From JAPOXR01 sp963664715 (GTDB taxonomy: Bacteria; Pseudomonadota; Alphaproteobacteria; Rhodobacterales; Rhodobacteraceae), in NCBI GenBank assembly GCA_963664715.2, contig CAXXUY010000008.1, positions 1 through 64,000 of the forward strand: a DNA stretch of 64,000 nucleotides, read 5' to 3'. Below are positions 9,778 through 18,978 of this stretch, one piece after another (positions within the stretch are counted from its first letter, which is position 1; every line of letters starts with the position of its first letter). A program made the position numbers and the translations under genes. Under the pieces are notes generated by a model, which worked only from the letters and a program-made list of their open reading frames with translations, ran no database searches and was not told where the DNA came from.

Positions 9778-10631
9778 GACCTGTTCCTGCCAGAAAGGGC
9801 TGCCTGCAGACGCGGATCCAGCCGGTCACGGACGGCATCCCCGAGCACGTTCAGTGAAAACGCCGAGAGGGCAATCATCAGGCCAGGGAACAGGAGAAGC
9901 CACGGCGCACGCGTGATGTAGACGCGGGACTCGCTGAGCATGTTGCCCCAGGTGGGAGTCTCGGGTGGAACACCCAGTCCGAGAAAATCGAGTGAAGCTG
10001 CCTGCAACTGGGCGAAAGCGAAAACGAAACTCGCCTGCACGAACAGGGGAGACATCAGGTTCGGAATGATGTGGCGGAATACAATCCGGTGCGTTCCCGC
10101 GCCCATGGCCAGCGCTGCATCGACCCAGGCTTCCGCCTTGATCCTGAGCGACACGCCGTAGACGATCCTGGCGGTCGTCGTCATGTAGACCACGCCAATC
10201 GCGATTATCGAGTTCTCGACGCCGCGCCCGAGGATGACGATCAGGGCAAGTGCGAGAAGCAATGCCGGGAATGCCATGAGTACATCGACGATGCGCATCA
10301 GCAGCAGGCCAAGTCGGGGAAAGACTGCGGAGGTGACACCGAACGCAATGCCGCCACCCAACGCAATCCCGACCACCCCGACCCCGATGAGAACTGCCAT
10401 CCTTGATCCGTGGACGACACGGGACAGTGTATCCCGGCCGAAATGGTCGGTGCCGAACCAGTGAACGGCGTTTGGCGGCGTAAGTCGGGCCATGGGATCG
10501 ATTGCGACTGGATCACTTGGCGCAATCCATGGTGCGAATAGCGCGCACAGCGCCAGCAGCAGCACGACGAACAGGCAGAATGAGGCGAGCTTGCCGCTGC
10601 CTATTCCGAGATTTCGGTCGAAACCTTTCAT
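9774..10631 (-). CDS. Peptide ABC transporter permease, DppC type
   Basis: A 285-residue inner-membrane protein. It has an N-terminal OppC_N segment (LASFCLFVVLLLALCALFAP) followed by FGTDHFGRDTLSRVVHGSR, the classic entry to the binding-protein-dependent permease domain. Later helices and the coupling region around AALAMGAGTHRIVFRHIIPN (EAA-type loop) match DppC. It ends with a basic RDRLDPRLQAAL tail. Start ATG 10631 overlaps the DppB-type gene by 4 nt. Confidence 0.9.
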   Translation of the reverse strand: MKGFDRNLGIGSGKLASFCLFVVLLLALCALFAPWIAPSDPVAIDPMARLTPPNAVHWFGTDHFGRDTLSRVVHGSRMAVLIGVGVVGIALGGGIAFGVTSAVFPRLGLLLMRIVDVLMAFPALLLALALIVILGRGVENSIIAIGVVYMTTTARIVYGVSLRIKAEAWVDAALAMGAGTHRIVFRHIIPNLMSPLFVQASFVFAFAQLQAASLDFLGLGVPPETPTWGNMLSESRVYITRAPWLLLFPGLMIALSAFSLNVLGDAVRDRLDPRLQAALSGRNRS

Positions 10632-11575
10632 CGCAGTTTCACTCTCGGATCCAGCCAGGCGTAAAGGATGTCGACCACCAGATTGATCGTCAGGTAGAGC
10701 AGCACGATCATGAGAATTGTACCCTGCATGACCGGGTAGTCACGACGCAGGATTGACTGGACGACCATGCGTCCTACACCGGGCAATGAGAAAACGGTTT
10801 CGGTCACGACAGCTTCGGAAATCAGGGCTGCGACAGTAAAGCCGACTGCCGACACGACGGTGAGCAACGCATTCCGGAACACGTGACGAACCACAACCGC
10901 GAGCGGGTGGATGCCCTTCGCCCTTGCCGTGCGAACATAGTCCTCGCGGTAGACATCCAGCATGCTGGCCCGGGTCAACCGGATGATGAGTGCAGCATTC
11001 GGGGCCGCCAACGCGATTGACGGAAGCAAGAGATAACGCAGGTTGGCCAGGCCGCCATCCTCGAAAATCGAGGGGTAGCCCGAACTGGGAAGCCAACCGA
11101 GTATCGCCGCAAAGATCAGGATGAGATACAGACCCACCCAGAAGGTCGGCACGGATGCAAGGAACATTGCGATCCCTGAGAGGGACTGATCGAGCCAACT
11201 GCCGCGCCTCGTCGCCGCAAGCATCCCGATCGGAAGGCCGATCACGATTATCCAGACCATCGTCATAAGGGCGAGGAGAATGCTCGTCTCAAGCCCGTCC
11301 ACGATCAGTTCCAGGACGGGTACCTGGAAGAAAATGGATTCTCCGAGATCGCCGCGCAAGGCTGCTGCCAGCCAGATGACGTATTGTTGGACAATCGACT
11401 TGTCGAGGCCCATCTCGACCCGAAGGGCGGCGATTGCTTCCGGTGTCGCCTGATCACCGAGCATGACCGCGGCCGGGTCGCCCGGGATCAGCCGAATGAA
11501 CACGAATACGAGGAAGGACGAGGCCAGCAGGGTGGGCAGGAACACACCTATACGGCGAATCAGGTAGCGGATCAC
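10628..11575 (-). CDS. Peptide ABC transporter permease, DppB type
   Basis: A 315-residue inner-membrane permease starting with GTG at 11575. It opens with MIRYLIRRIGVFLPTLL and LIPGDPAAVMLGD, typical of DppB/OppB. It has several hydrophobic helices and the EAA-type loop YVRTARAKGIHPLAVVVRHV, which contacts an ATPase. The C-terminus ends YAWLDPRVKLR. It is separated from the binding-protein gene by 132 nt containing a strong hairpin, and overlaps the DppC-type gene by 4 nt. Confidence 0.9.
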   Translation of the reverse strand: MIRYLIRRIGVFLPTLLASSFLVFVFIRLIPGDPAAVMLGDQATPEAIAALRVEMGLDKSIVQQYVIWLAAALRGDLGESIFFQVPVLELIVDGLETSILLALMTMVWIIVIGLPIGMLAATRRGSWLDQSLSGIAMFLASVPTFWVGLYLILIFAAILGWLPSSGYPSIFEDGGLANLRYLLLPSIALAAPNAALIIRLTRASMLDVYREDYVRTARAKGIHPLAVVVRHVFRNALLTVVSAVGFTVAALISEAVVTETVFSLPGVGRMVVQSILRRDYPVMQGTILMIVLLYLTINLVVDILYAWLDPRVKLR

Positions 11576-11666
11576 GATCGACCTTCGGTTGAATAGATGC
11601 CCTGATACCAGCGGAAACTGCTGGCGATCAACGCTGCGTCCCGGCCCGGTCCGGGATTCGCGGGAA

Positions 11667-11691
11667 GGCGCCCCGCCTTGGGCGGGGCGCC
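11667..11691 (-). terminator. Perfect 11-bp hairpin between binding-protein and permease genes
   Basis: Arms GGCGCCCCGCC (11667-11677) and GGCGGGGCGCC (11681-11691) flank a 3-nt loop. No T-run follows on the minus strand, so a partial terminator or 3'-end-stabilising hairpin is more likely than a full stop. That would raise binding-protein expression over the membrane components, a common arrangement in ABC operons. The function is inferred from position. Confidence 0.6.
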
Positions 11692-11707
11692 ACCAGTGTT
11701 CAGTTGC

Positions 11708-13261
11708 CTATTTTGACACGCCCCAGAAATGTGGCCAGATCAAGGTGGTTGCCTCGATCCCGGACAGTGATGGCGAGGCAATATTGTAGGTATAGACGTC
11801 GCCTGTCTTCATCGTGGGAACCTGCGAATAGATGAGTGACTGAATCTCGGCCCAGGTTGCCTTGCGCATGTCCGGATCGTTGGTTTCGGTAAAGGCAGCC
11901 TTCAGGGCCTGCTTTTCCGCAGTCGCCCACCAGCCCGGATAGTTGTCGTTCATCACCGAAATCAGGATCGGATCCGGCACGAATCCGTGATGCGTGAAGA
12001 ACAGGTCCCATTCTTCCGGCTGTGCACGCTTCTGGATGAGCGTCGCCCAGTCGACGACAACGAGCTGGACGTTGATCCCGGCATCCAGCAGCTGGCGGGT
12101 AAAGACGACGGCCTGATCGTAATGGAATGCATAGTTCGTGGAGACCAGAAACTTGATCGGCGTGCCGTCATACCCGGCATTTTCGGCCAGGGCGCCTGCC
12201 TTCTCGGCATCACCCTCGCTGAAGCTGTCCGTGCCGGATGCCGAGTACCAGGCGTTCCCTTCAGGCAGGAAAGAGCCGTTGGCGCGCCACAGCTTTTCCG
12301 GGCCGATCGAGACCCGCAATGCGTCTTCCTTGTTGAGGGCGGCCTGGATTGCCTGGCGCAGGGTAAAGTTCTCCATCAGGGGACCTGCCCTGGAGTTCAT
12401 GAAGACCAGCCCGAAAATCGGACCGCCATTCAGAACGACGCTTGTCTCTGAATCCATGTCCAGTTCGTCAATCAGGTCGCTTGGCATGCTCTCGGCATAG
12501 TCGTAGTCCCCGGCCCTTACACCGTTGACGCGTGTTCCCGGATCCGGAACCGGAATGAAGTGAAGCGTGTCGAAGTGAGCCACCTTTTGACCGGCATAGC
12601 CGCTGGCGTCCCCTGGCGGGCTGCGGTAATCGTCGAACCTCACGAGTTCGACATAGCGGTTTGGCCTCCATTCACTGAACATGTACGGTCCGGTGCCGAC
12701 ATAGTCCGCAACATCGATGGGGTCGCTTCCTGCGCCTGCGGCGATCCTGGCCGGATAGATTGCCGGCCCGCCATTGATGAAGGCCATCAGGTTCTTCCAG
12801 GGACCGAACGGGCTTGTGAAGCTCAATGTGACGGCATGAGATCCTGAGGCCGAAACGTCCGAGATATTGGCGAAAAGCAGCTTGCCGCGCGAGCCGTGCT
12901 CGCCCCACCGCTTCAGCGACGCAACAACGTCTTCGGACGTCATGGGCTGTCCATCGTGGAATACCACGTCATCTCGCAGGTGGATCGTGATGGTGCTGCC
13001 ATCCTCGGCCACCTCCTCGCCGGACGCCAGCAGTGGTTGCGGATCGTAGTTTCCGTCAAAGGTGTACAAGCCTTCGAACATGTGATGGGCGATGGTCGTG
13101 GCAAGATCCGAAGTGACCACGTGCTGATCCAGGCTAGGCGGTTCTCCCACGGTTGCATAACGAAGTGTCCCGGCGGCGTGCGCGGACATCGACACAGCGG
13201 TGCCCAGCGCCAGCACTGCGGCACCTGAAACAAGACGGAGGGGGAATCGAACGATGTTCAT
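11708..13261 (-). CDS. Peptide ABC transporter substrate-binding protein, family 5
   Basis: A 517-residue periplasmic binding protein of the SBP_bac_5 (DppA/OppA) family. Residues 1-29 form a signal peptide: a basic start, a hydrophobic core (SGAAVLALGTAVSM) and cleavage after SAHA. The family pattern follows: ATVGEPPSLDQHV, HMFEGLYTFDGNYDPQPLLA, a DGSTITIHLRDDVVFHDGQPM block and VLNGGPIFGLVFMNSRAGPL. It is the first gene of the importer operon. The ligand (peptide, opine or other amide) cannot be read directly; the M81 peptidase downstream argues for a peptide-like ligand. Confidence 0.92.
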   Translation of the reverse strand: MNIVRFPLRLVSGAAVLALGTAVSMSAHAAGTLRYATVGEPPSLDQHVVTSDLATTIAHHMFEGLYTFDGNYDPQPLLASGEEVAEDGSTITIHLRDDVVFHDGQPMTSEDVVASLKRWGEHGSRGKLLFANISDVSASGSHAVTLSFTSPFGPWKNLMAFINGGPAIYPARIAAGAGSDPIDVADYVGTGPYMFSEWRPNRYVELVRFDDYRSPPGDASGYAGQKVAHFDTLHFIPVPDPGTRVNGVRAGDYDYAESMPSDLIDELDMDSETSVVLNGGPIFGLVFMNSRAGPLMENFTLRQAIQAALNKEDALRVSIGPEKLWRANGSFLPEGNAWYSASGTDSFSEGDAEKAGALAENAGYDGTPIKFLVSTNYAFHYDQAVVFTRQLLDAGINVQLVVVDWATLIQKRAQPEEWDLFFTHHGFVPDPILISVMNDNYPGWWATAEKQALKAAFTETNDPDMRKATWAEIQSLIYSQVPTMKTGDVYTYNIASPSLSGIEATTLIWPHFWGVSK

Positions 13262-13318
13262 GATGCTCTCCTTAATGGTCCGGAATTGGACGATTCACGG
13301 GGCACGAGCCCGGCATCC

Positions 13319-13347
13319 ATCATAAAAACAATTTTCATGAACTGCAA
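13319..13347 (-). promoter_or_regulatory. Candidate sigma70 promoter for the peptide-importer operon
   Basis: On the minus strand TTGCAG (13347-13342) and TATGAT (13324-13319) are separated by exactly 17 nt. The -10 matches consensus at five of six positions and the -35 at three. The spacer contains TTCATGAAAA, part of the repeated motif proposed as an operator. The promoter lies about 60 nt upstream of the binding-protein start codon. Confidence 0.5.
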
Positions 13348-13391
13348 GTATTGTTTAACAAATGGGCGGAATCATGGTAATTGTTTTCATG
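13332..13391. promoter_or_regulatory. Paired TTTTCATG boxes, possible RpiR-type operator
   Basis: The octamer TTTTCATG occurs twice in the divergent intergenic region, at 13332-13339 and 13384-13391. Each sits in a similar AT-rich context (ACAATTTTCATG and AATTGTTTTCATG). The copies are 52 bp apart, about five helical turns, so bound proteins would face the same side of the DNA. The first copy lies inside the candidate promoter spacer. Binding by the adjacent regulator is inference. Confidence 0.4.
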
Positions 13392-13459
13392 TGATCGACA
13401 ATGCAATATCAACAGACGATACTGTCCCCATGGACTTGCTCCACTGATCGGAGAGGAAA

Positions 13460-14350
13460 TTGTCAGGCGGCTCCAAGGTAGTGGCGGAGGATCTGCGTTC
13501 CCGGATCGTCCGGCTGGGTCCAACGATGCACCCGGCCGAACGGCGGGTTGCGGACCTCGTGCTTGCGGACATGGAATTTGCCGTCCAGGCCCGAACAACC
13601 GACATTGCGGAGAGGGCCCAGGTCAGCACCGCATCGATAACAAGGTTTTGCCGGACCGTTGGCTGTGAGGGGCTGCGCGAACTGAAGCTGGACCTCGCGA
13701 GGATCCTGGCGATCGGGGATCGCTACCTTCATCCAAGAACGATCCGCCTCGGCAACAGCGAAGCAATGGCGGAAATAACATCCGGGATCCAGCGGTCGCT
13801 GGACGCCATGGTCGAGCAGGTATCCGACGAAACGCTGAAGCGCCTTGCCTCCATAATCGCAGAGGCCAGGCGGATCATGATTTTTGGCGGGGGCGGTGGA
13901 TCCTCGATGGCGGCGCTCGAGGCCGAAAACCGCCTGTTCCGGCTCGGGCTGCATGCGACTTCCTGCAATGATTCACAGCTGCAACTCATGATGGCGGCAA
14001 CGTTGAAATCAGGTGACGTTCTTCTCGTGCTGTCGATTACCGGCAAGTATGAGCCGATCATTCACGCCGCCGAGGTGGCCGGGCAGTATGGTGCCCGGAC
14101 GATATCCATGACCTCGCCGGATTCCCCCTTGTCCCGCGCAACTTCCGACACGATCGCGTTTCATGCGGAAGAGCCCGACAGCATTTTCGCCCCGACACCG
14201 GCCCGTTACGTGCTCCTGGCGCTGATTGATATCCTCGCATACGAGGTTGCAAGACTGCGTGGCGAAACGGCAATCGAGTCGATGCGCCGTATCAAGTACC
14301 AGCTGGTCCACACGCGCGACAAGGACGACTCGGAACCGCTCGGAGATTGA
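13460..14350 (+). CDS. MurR/RpiR family transcriptional regulator
   Basis: A 296-residue regulator. The N-terminal HTH_6 domain spans roughly residues 8-80 (LRSRIVRLGPTMHPAERRVADLVL, then TTDIAERAQVSTASITRFCRTVG). A SIS sugar-isomerase-like domain follows (IMIFGGGGGSSMAALEAENRLFRLG and LLVLSITGKYEPIIHAAEVA). SIS domains usually bind phosphosugars or related ligands. Start is TTG 13460 after GGAGAGG; GTG 13481 is an alternative. It is divergent from the peptide-importer operon and probably regulates it. Confidence 0.88.
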   Translation: MSGGSKVVAEDLRSRIVRLGPTMHPAERRVADLVLADMEFAVQARTTDIAERAQVSTASITRFCRTVGCEGLRELKLDLARILAIGDRYLHPRTIRLGNSEAMAEITSGIQRSLDAMVEQVSDETLKRLASIIAEARRIMIFGGGGGSSMAALEAENRLFRLGLHATSCNDSQLQLMMAATLKSGDVLLVLSITGKYEPIIHAAEVAGQYGARTISMTSPDSPLSRATSDTIAFHAEEPDSIFAPTPARYVLLALIDILAYEVARLRGETAIESMRRIKYQLVHTRDKDDSEPLGD

Positions 14351-14352
14351 TG

Positions 14353-14748
14353 TCAGCCAGGGGTGATGCAACTGCTGCCGGCGACTTCCGTGGCTGTCGT
14401 TTCATCCAGTCCAGTGAGCAGTGACTGAACTGCCGCCGGCAACTGCAGCAGATCATCCTCGGCATTTCACCATACGGCCTTGATAACTGCGTCCTCGTGA
14501 TCATGGACTGCCACCGGCATGAGGAACTCGCTGCCTTCCTCGAAACCGTCGAATGGCAACTGCCAGTGTGCCGAGACGTAAAAGTCATTCTTGACGACAA
14601 TACAACCTGCAAAGCCGATGCGGTCCATGTCCGGCATTCCCGTCATCCCAACTGGACGTTTTCCTTGATTGGTCGGGCGGTGGCACAATGGCGGCAGGCC
14701 ACGACCACCGCGCCCGGTAGTTCTCGGTTGCCCTTCTTTGTGCGGCAT
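14353..14748 (-). other. Possible degraded reading frame with an internal TGA
   Basis: On the minus strand a frame from ATG 14748 runs through CIVVKNDFYVSAHWQLPFDG and VHDHEDAVIKAVW, meets TGA at 14469-14467, then continues as NAEDDLLQLPAAVQSLLTGLDE to a stop at 14353. Amino-acid composition on both sides of the TGA looks protein-like. No family was recognised, and it could be chance. Confidence 0.2.
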
Positions 14749-15245
14749 TGGTCACGGTCAACCTCCGGTCCATAACCGGGTTTACTTGCCAGATCCGACT
14801 TCCCGGCCATGGCAGCAGAATGGCTTAGTCTTGTCTGATGTGCCGTAAGCGGCGATCAAGTCGCCAAGAGTCGCATGAATCAAATCTCCATTGCGTACCA
14901 GACAGGCAATGCTCAAACCGCAGCCATGCCAAACCGAGACTACCGGGTATTTGGAATGGGCTTCATCGGGCTCGCGATGTTGTCAATGGATTCCATCCAT
15001 CACCTCGCAGCATTGATCAAGTTTCTTGCTTTGGGAAGCGCTCGGAATTAAGGGTACAGGGACAAAATACCAGTACTTCACCGTATGTTGACCAATTCCG
15101 AAATTCACTTCAATCGATTGACCTGTTTTCATGGCTGGCCGTGTGGCAAGAGCGGCTCTGGAGAGTGCGTCTGCGATGACAAGCGAAACAATTGCCCCAT
15201 GATTTCAATTGAGTCACCATCGATTGTTTCACGATCAGCAGGGTC
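14749..15245. other. Intergenic stretch with no supported gene
   Basis: About 500 nt upstream of the helicase gene. Frames here have no recognisable motif. The region probably contains the helicase promoter, but none was identified with confidence. Confidence 0.4.
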
Positions 15246-16615
15246 ATGACACGCCGGATACGACCCGGGATCTATGAAGACCTGGTAACCTCGTCATTGC
15301 AGGCGGAAATCGACGCCAGGCGCGACGAGGGCTGGAAAGTCACGGTCAATCCTGCCGACGAGACCGCCCGTCCCGAGCTGCTGGCCCGCCATATCTTCCA
15401 ACTTCTGCAACGAGCGCTCGAAGACATCTCCGGAAAGGACGAGAAGCAGGCCACCGGCCAGGTCGCATTGGCAAATGAGCTGCTGGAGGTACTCGCCAAC
15501 CATGGTGCACTGAACGATGAACGGGTGGCGGACGCGGCGAACCTGCTGTTGGAGGCAATTGAACAGGGTGGTCTGGGAAGCAAGCCTCAATCACCTCCTC
15601 GCCCGACTCTCTCGCTCCGCCGGACCGGACTCCTGGTCAATGGAAGACGCGACGTGCAAATCGCGAGCGAGATAACGAGGGAAATCCCGAGTGCGGACCG
15701 GATCGACCTCCTGTGCGCATTCGTGCGTCACTCAGGACTGCGCCTGTTCCGAACGGAACTGGAAGAAAGGGTGAGACAGGGCGCAAGTGTTCGGGTGATT
15801 GCAAGTGTCTATACCGGGTCCACGGAACGCCGCGCCCTGGACACGCTCGTCAGGCTCGGAGCGCAGGTCAAGGTCTCGTACGACGTAGCCAGGACCCGCC
15901 TTCATGCCAAGGCATGGTTGTTTCACCGCAGTGGCGGATTGCACACCGCGTATATCGGCTCGTCGAACCTGACCCACATGGCACAGGTCGACGGGCTGGA
16001 ATGGAACGTGCGGGTCAGTGCCGCCGACAACCCCGAGGTCATCGAACGCTTCAGGGCAACATTTGAGCAGTACTGGCAGGAGCCCGAATTCGAGGACTAT
16101 GTTCCCGAAAGTGATGCCGAACGTCTGGACCGCGCTCTCTCGAAACAGCGTGGCGGCAGTTCGCCCGAAGATTACAACATGCTCTCGCTGCTGGTCGATG
16201 TGTCGCCCAAGCCCCACCAGGGAGCGGCGCTGGAGGCACTGGAAGCGGAGAGGCAGCGCGGTCACCATCGTAACCTCGTGGTTGCTGCAACAGGCACCGG
16301 AAAGACCTGGATCGCCGCTTTCGATTACAAGGAATTGCGGAGACAGCACAAGTGGGAGTCCATGCTGTTCGTCGCACATCGTGACGAGATCCTTCTCCAG
16401 AGCCAGCAGGTCTTCCAACTTGTCCTCCGGGAACAGGGGTTCGGGGAACGGCTCGTTGGCGGCGAGCGCCCGCGTGAGGGCCGTCACGTCTTTGCCTCGG
16501 TCCAGTCTTTGGCAAATCGGATAGATGATATCGATCCCGAAGGCTTCGATGTGGTCATCGTTGACGAGTTTCATCACGCAGCTGCCGCGAGCTACGAACG
16601 CCTTCTGCAGCGACT
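15246..16615 (+). pseudogene. PLD-helicase-DUF3427 gene, 5' part (disrupted)
   Basis: This is the first 456 codons of a large nuclease-helicase gene. Residues about 125-285 form a PLD-type nuclease domain with HKD elements RLHAKAW (H220, K222) and IGSSNLT. The superfamily 2 helicase core then starts: Walker A AATGTGKT at 347-354 and motif II DEFH at 440-443. ATG 15246 follows AGCAGGG. The coding sequence stops resembling the family after YERLLQRL, where a transposon begins at 16616. The 3' part resumes at 24111. Removing 7,497 nt (transposon plus one CGACT copy) rejoins CAG CGA CTC AAG CCG in frame, giving a 1,045-residue protein. The fragment could still be translated as a truncated PLD protein. 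Confidence 0.9.
16611..16615. repeat. Left target-site duplication CGACT
   Basis: CGACT directly precedes the transposon tip TGTTG at 16616. The same pentamer follows the other tip at 24108-24112, as expected for transposition with a 5-bp staggered cut. Confidence 0.88.
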
Positions 16616-16643
16616 TGTTGGATTCTGGAATGTCCTGATCTGG

Positions 16644-16690
16644 ATTTCCCGGATTGTTTCGAGCCGTGTGAGGAGGGGTTTCCCGGTTTG
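16644..16690. repeat. Left-end transposase-site pair
   Basis: Two related 13-mers, ATTTCCCGGATTG (16644-16656) and GTTTCCCGGTTTG (16678-16690), start 34 bp apart. They match the inverted right-end pair and probably bind the transposase. Confidence 0.65.
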
Positions 16691-16708
16691 CTCCGGTTTT
16701 CCGGGACT

Positions 16709-17578
16709 TCACTTCAAGCATACGGTTGAGGCCTTGCGCCTCTGACCTGTGCCGTCATCGTGTTTGTCCCGGTTGGCGCCGCGGATTGCCTGGAGTTTCG
16801 CATTCCAGTCTTTTGCTCCGTCCGGGCGGATCCGCCGGATTGCGGGATGGTTTTCGATCAGGCGCCGTGCGGCGATGTCTCCGGCCTCGTCGGCATCATA
16901 TCCGCAGAGCAGGGTTTCGGGTATGAGGTGTTTGATCCATTTCGGAAGGCGGATGGCCACGCCGGCGGTGGAGATGACGCAGCGGACATGGCAGAGTTCG
17001 GGCAGCGAGAGTGCCGAGAGCGCATCGATGGCGCTTTCCACCAGGAGCACCGGTCCGGTCCTTTGCCGTGCGATCCAGAAGCCGCCTTCGGATTTTCGGG
17101 ATCCGGGTGTCATGCCCTTGAACGGGCGGCCGGGCCGGGTTCCGTGCAGTTCGGCGCCGGTTGCGGCCGCATCGGCGCTGCGGGTGATGAAGACCGCGTT
17201 TGCACGCCGGTCGGCGTCGAGCAGGCCATTCCGGTGGCAATGATCGATCAGGGCCGGGTCGAGACTGCGCTGTTCGGTCAGATATCGCTGCACCAGCGGC
17301 CAGTGGCCGGGTTCCGGCCCCGGTGCGATTCTCTCCAGGAGGTCCAGCGCCTCGCGGAACGGGCAGCTGGCGGCATGCATTGCCAGGTCGATCGCCCCGC
17401 CGCCACCCCGGCACTGGATATGGTCGTAGAAGCTGGTGCCGTTGATGCTGATCGCCGATCCCCGGCGCTTCCAGCGCGCCCGGTCGCTGCGGTCCCGCCG
17501 GTAGCCGAACTCCTCGGCGACCCGTTCGAGCGCAATGGTGCGCAGCCTGTCGGCCCGCGTGGCGCCGGGGGCGTTCAC
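16709..17578 (-). CDS. DUF3991/Toprim-domain protein of the transposon
   Basis: A 289-residue protein starting with GTG 17578, which overlaps the AAA ATPase stop by 4 nt. The N-terminal part (YRRDRSDRARWKRRGSAISI, then FYDHIQCRGGGGAIDLAMH) resembles the DUF3991 region of plasmid primase-like proteins. The C-terminal part looks like a Toprim fold: GPVLLVESAIDALS supplies the glutamate motif and LLCGYDADEAGDIAARRL the DxD-type motif. Toprim proteins act on DNA as primases, topoisomerases or nucleases. As the third gene of a transposition operon it may process transposition intermediates, but that is inference. A longer upstream frame only duplicates the ATPase region. Confidence 0.72.
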   Translation of the reverse strand: MNAPGATRADRLRTIALERVAEEFGYRRDRSDRARWKRRGSAISINGTSFYDHIQCRGGGGAIDLAMHAASCPFREALDLLERIAPGPEPGHWPLVQRYLTEQRSLDPALIDHCHRNGLLDADRRANAVFITRSADAAATGAELHGTRPGRPFKGMTPGSRKSEGGFWIARQRTGPVLLVESAIDALSALSLPELCHVRCVISTAGVAIRLPKWIKHLIPETLLCGYDADEAGDIAARRLIENHPAIRRIRPDGAKDWNAKLQAIRGANRDKHDDGTGQRRKASTVCLK

Positions 17579-18375
17579 GGCGCCAGTTCTCGGCTGGCGT
17601 GTTCCACATGCGTGATCGAGACCGTCCGGGATCCCTCCAGGGCGGCGGCATGCAGGGCGTAATGTGCGATGCGGTCGATGCGCCGGGGAAGGCCATTGCT
17701 GGCCAGCGCCACGGCCTCCACCGCCTCTCTTTCGAAGATCCCGGCATCGCTGCCGGCCAGCCGGAGCCGGTGCTCGATGTAGCCGCCAACCTCGTCCCGG
17801 CCGAGGCCCTCCAGCGTGCAGCGCAGCACGATGCGCTGCGAGAGCGATGCATGCGCCGCCATCTCCAGCCGGCGTCTGAGTTCGGTGAGGCCGACCAGCA
17901 GCAGGCACAGCCGGTTCTCGGAATCCATCCGGTAGTTGGTGAGCAGCCGCAACTCCTCGAGGATTTCGTTGTGCAGGTGATGCGCCTCGTCGAAGATCAG
18001 AACCGGGTATTGCCTGGACTCGGTGACAAGGCGCGAGACGGCCTTGCGGATGGCCTTGTAGGCGGCGGACCGGCTGGTGAAGTGTTCCAGCCCGAAGGCG
18101 TCGGCGATCATGTTGTAGCTGTCCAGAACGCTGCCCGTGGACAGTGCGACATAGCAGACCCGGTAGCGGTTCGGATGCAGCCCGGCCGCGGTCTGACGGC
18201 AGAGCGTGGTCTTGCCGCTGCCCGCTTCCCCGGTCAGAAGCCCGATGCCGCGCAGCTCAAGCAGGTGCCGGATGCGCGAGCGCGCCTCCCGGGTGGCGTC
18301 GCTGTCATGGAGTTCATCGGAACGCAGCGTGTTGTCGAAGGGGTAGTGCTTGAAGGCGAAATGCGTCTTGTACAT
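17575..18375 (-). CDS. AAA ATPase of the transposon (ExeA/TniB/MuB-like)
   Basis: A 266-residue AAA ATPase with Walker A GEAGSGKT near residue 50 and Walker B VLIFDEAHHL near 125. It starts YKTHFAFKHYPFDNTLRSDE, the typical opening of ExeA-type ATPases. Arg residues in LPRRIDRIAHYAL resemble sensor-2 and lid elements. In Mu, Tn7 and Tn5053 systems such ATPases choose target DNA and activate the transposase. ATG 18375 overlaps the transposase stop (GTGATG); GTG 18378 is an alternative start. Its stop overlaps the next gene by 4 nt. Confidence 0.82.
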   Translation of the reverse strand: MYKTHFAFKHYPFDNTLRSDELHDSDATREARSRIRHLLELRGIGLLTGEAGSGKTTLCRQTAAGLHPNRYRVCYVALSTGSVLDSYNMIADAFGLEHFTSRSAAYKAIRKAVSRLVTESRQYPVLIFDEAHHLHNEILEELRLLTNYRMDSENRLCLLLVGLTELRRRLEMAAHASLSQRIVLRCTLEGLGRDEVGGYIEHRLRLAGSDAGIFEREAVEAVALASNGLPRRIDRIAHYALHAAALEGSRTVSITHVEHASRELAP

Positions 18376-18978
18376 CACGGTGTCTCCGGATCATCTTCGA
18401 GCGGGCCGAAGCGCAGGCCCGGCGAGCCGCGCCTGACCTCGGTGTTGGCATGAAGGTCGAGCAGCGTGGCGATACCGGCGGGTTTGCCGTCATGGACCAC
18501 CAGCAAGGGCCGGGCGGGCGGTGCTGCGGGATCGTAGCGCAGGGTGACGGTCTGCCCCTGCAGGACCGGATCGACCTCGTAGATGCGGCTGTGGAGCGAG
18601 ACGGTGCGGGCCTTGCTGACCTTGCGGCTGACCTCGAACAGGAACATCCGCTCGAGATCGATACCGGGATCGGGATACCGGATCTGCCCGGCGGTGCGGG
18701 CCCAGCGGTCGAGCGGGATCTCGCCGTCAAGGCCGCGGTGCGGGCGGTGATGGTATTCGGCCTCGAGCCAGCTGCGGAAGCGGCGGTTGAGCGTGTCCAG
18801 GTCGGGGATGCCCTGCGCCTCGAGCGGAGCCAGGAGCTGTTGGCGGCATGTGCGAAAATACCGTTCTATCTTGCCTTTTCCGGCTGCATGGTACGGCCGG
18901 GCATGGATCAATGCGATGCCGAGGCGGGCACAGATGATGGCCAGTTGTCTTGAACGGAAGTTGCTGCCGTTATCCACA
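18375..18978 (-). pseudogene. DDE transposase, 3' part (interrupted by RIT element)
   Basis: This is the C-terminal half of the transposase. It begins at the second catalytic aspartate (DNGSNFRSRQLAIICARLG), continues with the catalytic glutamate in GKGKIERYFRTCRQQ, and ends with a Mu-type C-terminal beta-barrel region (SLHSRIYEVDPVLQGQTV). The 5' part is at 22476-23164. Removing 3,497 nt joins RLYV to DNGSNF in frame and gives a 430-residue transposase. The insertion falls on the Val-Asp codons at the active site, so neither half can be catalytic alone. Confidence 0.88.
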
